From: Arenibacter troitsensis
Lineage (GTDB): Bacteria > Bacteroidota > Bacteroidia > Flavobacteriales > Flavobacteriaceae
Length of the DNA: 64,000 bases
Reading direction: 5' to 3'
Assembly (NCBI RefSeq): GCF_900177645.1
Contig: NZ_FXAO01000008.1
Span: 124,001-188,000, forward strand
In this document: piece after piece, positions 62,616 to 64,000 of the stretch
Position numbering within the stretch: position 1 is the first letter of the stretch
Layout: each line of letters begins with the position of its first letter
Notes under the pieces: generated by a model
What the model was told of the DNA's origin: nothing
The model's database searches: none
What the model saw: only the letters and a program-made list of their open reading frames with translations
Made by a program: the position numbers and the translations under genes

Positions 62616-64000
62616 TTAATCCAAGGTACCTACCATATCCTCAGGTTTTACCCATTCATCGTAATCTTCTGCGGTTACATATCCTAAATTAATAGCCTCT
62701 TCCTTTAATGTAGTACCATTTTTATGGGCCGTATTGGCAATTTCTGCAGCCTTGTAATATCCTATTTTAGTATTCAATGCCGTAACCAACATCAAGGAAT
62801 TATTTAAAAGTTGTTTAATAACATCGTGATTGGGTTCTATGCCTACGGCACAGTTCTCATCAAAACTAACACAGGCATCTCCGATCAATTGGGCAGATTG
62901 CAAAATGTTCGCCGCCATCATGGGCTTAAAAACGTTGAGTTCGTAATGCCCTTGCGTACCACCTACGCTAATGGCTACATCGTTCCCCATCACTTGGGCA
63001 CAGACCATTGTCAGGGCCTCACATTGTGTAGGATTAACTTTTCCAGGCATAATGGAACTACCTGGCTCGTTTGCGGGAATAATAATTTCACCGATCCCAG
63101 ATCTTGGTCCGGAAGCCATCATTCTTATATCATTGGCAATTTTGTTCAAGGATACCGCCAACTGCTTTAAGGCACCATGGGTTTCTACAATGGCATCATG
63201 GGCAGCTAAAGCCTCAAACTTATTTTCCGCAGTTTTAAACGGCAATCCCGTAAATCTGGCAATATATTGTGAAACCAATACATCATAACCTTTGGGTGCA
63301 TTTAAACCGGTGCCTACGGCAGTACCACCAAGTGCCAATTCACTCAAATGATCCAAGGTATTGTCCAAAGCCTTTAGCCCGTGGTCCAATTGGGAAACGT
63401 AACCGGATATTTCCTGTCCCAAGGTTAGGGGAGTGGCATCCATTAAATGCGTTCTACCTATTTTTACCACCTTGGCAAATTCCTTAGCCTTTTTATCCAA
63501 CGTATTCCTTAGTTGCGTAATTCCAGGTATGGTTACTTCAACAATCTTCTTATAGGCTGCAATATGCATCCCGGTAGGAAAAGTATCGTTGGAAGATTGG
63601 GATTTGTTTACATCATCATTGGGCTGAATGGTTTTTTCACCTTCCCCTATTTTTTTTCCGGCCAATTCATGGGCCCTATTGGCGATTACCTCGTTAACGT
63701 TCATGTTACTTTGGGTTCCCGATCCGGTTTGCCATATTACCAAAGGAAATTGGTCATCGTGTTTGCCTTCCAATATTTCATCACATACTTGGGCAATACG
63801 ATCTCTTTTTTCTTTGGATAGTACGCCTAATTCAAAATTGGCGTAGGCCGCCGCTTTTTTTAAATAGGCAAATCCATAAACTACATCCATGGGCATTGAT
63901 GCCGCCGGACCAATTTTAAAATTATTTCTAGAGCGTTCGGTTTGAGCTCCCCAGTATTTGTTGGACGGCACTTTAACCTCGCCCATGGTATCCTTTTCAA
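62616..64000 (-). CDS. fumC: Class II fumarate hydratase; start of gene just outside window
   Basis: Cytoplasmic TCA-cycle enzyme interconverting fumarate and malate without iron-sulfur. The visible 460 residues include [19 protein letters not shown] near the start, [66 protein letters not shown], and the signature [16 protein letters not shown] with active-site Ser loop. The bases at 63987-63998 extend the frame upstream as E-K-D-T, as in the family start ([10 protein letters not shown]), so ATG 63986 is internal and only a few residues are missing. The length is otherwise complete. Confidence 0.94.
   Translation of the reverse strand, partial: EKDTMGEVKVPSNKYWGAQTERSRNNFKIGPAASMPMDVVYGFAYLKKAAAYANFELGVLSKEKRDRIAQVCDEILEGKHDDQFPLVIWQTGSGTQSNMNVNEVIANRAHELAGKKIGEGEKTIQPNDDVNKSQSSNDTFPTGMHIAAYKKIVEVTIPGITQLRNTLDKKAKEFAKVVKIGRTHLMDATPLTLGQEISGYVSQLDHGLKALDNTLDHLSELALGGTAVGTGLNAPKGYDVLVSQYIARFTGLPFKTAENKFEALAAHDAIVETHGALKQLAVSLNKIANDIRMMASGPRSGIGEIIIPANEPGSSIMPGKVNPTQCEALTMVCAQVMGNDVAISVGGTQGHYELNVFKPMMAANILQSAQLIGDACVSFDENCAVGIEPNHDVIKQLLNNSLMLVTALNTKIGYYKAAEIANTAHKNGTTLKEEAINLGYVTAEDYDEWVKPEDMVGTLD

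Overview
The window reads as a stretch of chromosome from a marine member of the Flavobacteriaceae (Bacteroidota). The evidence is the low GC content, promoters of the Bacteroidetes type (TTG about 19 bases before TAnnTTTG), the near absence of Shine-Dalgarno sites, a fused CcsB-CcsA cytochrome c biogenesis protein, bacillithiol synthesis, the small CAL67264-type membrane protein, and many TPR, PKD and OmpA-like envelope proteins. A genus near Arenibacter, Maribacter or Zobellia is a guess only. No insertion sequence, prophage, CRISPR array or rRNA was seen; one tRNA (His) is present.

Layout. 1-7.3 kb: end of ccsBA, a MATE exporter, a trans-sulfuration enzyme, bshB1, a TPR sensor kinase, tRNA-His with a clear promoter and terminator, and a small secreted protein. 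7.3-9.5 kb: recG. 9.6-18.8 kb: the most distinctive region. It holds a TPR-CHAT caspase-like protein with a signal peptide and a C-terminal membrane anchor, a PKD plus beta-barrel protein, three lipoproteins (two of them paralogues), and a divergent ECF sigma factor with a membrane-spanning TPR anti-sigma-like partner. All three lipoprotein genes carry the same promoter-like motif (GGGGTAAC, then GATAT, with 20 bases between GGGGT and GATAT) 45-47 bases before the start codon. A weaker copy with identical spacing lies before the sigma gene, which suggests a local sigma regulon.

18.8-23.3 kb: M1 aminopeptidase translationally coupled to two tandem patatin-like phospholipases. 23.5-35 kb: an OmpA-like protein lacking its ligand residues, an FMN glutamate-synthase-like protein, an M20 hydrolase, a UvrD/PcrA helicase, an esterase broken by one in-frame stop, a Sua5/YrdC protein, an OmpA lipoprotein, a family 2 glycosyltransferase, an HsdR_N-like nuclease domain, and holA. 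35-45 kb: DoxX, a fused E1 alpha/beta 2-oxoacid dehydrogenase, a large M1-like protein without a zinc site fused to an outer-membrane barrel, a LOG protein, and uvrA. 45-48 kb: a DNA-repair-like locus in which an unannotated 59-residue protein ending in a clamp-binding motif (QLSLF) precedes a TIGR03915-type gene, divergent from an S24 LexA-like repressor. TCCA/TGGA palindromes lie between them.

48.4-58 kb: a second TPR sensor kinase (HisKA_2 type), a UPF0173 hydrolase, an SDR, the menC-CPBP-menE menaquinone operon, an acyl-CoA carboxylase beta subunit and a Gfo/Idh/MocA oxidoreductase. 58-64 kb: CAL67264 protein, ettA, an MBL-fold lipoprotein, a GNAT acetyltransferase, a membrane-anchored coiled-coil protein and the start-truncated fumC. 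Two copies of a palindrome-rich dispersed repeat (31.7 kb and 57.9 kb) and one low-complexity repeat tract (55 kb) lie between genes.
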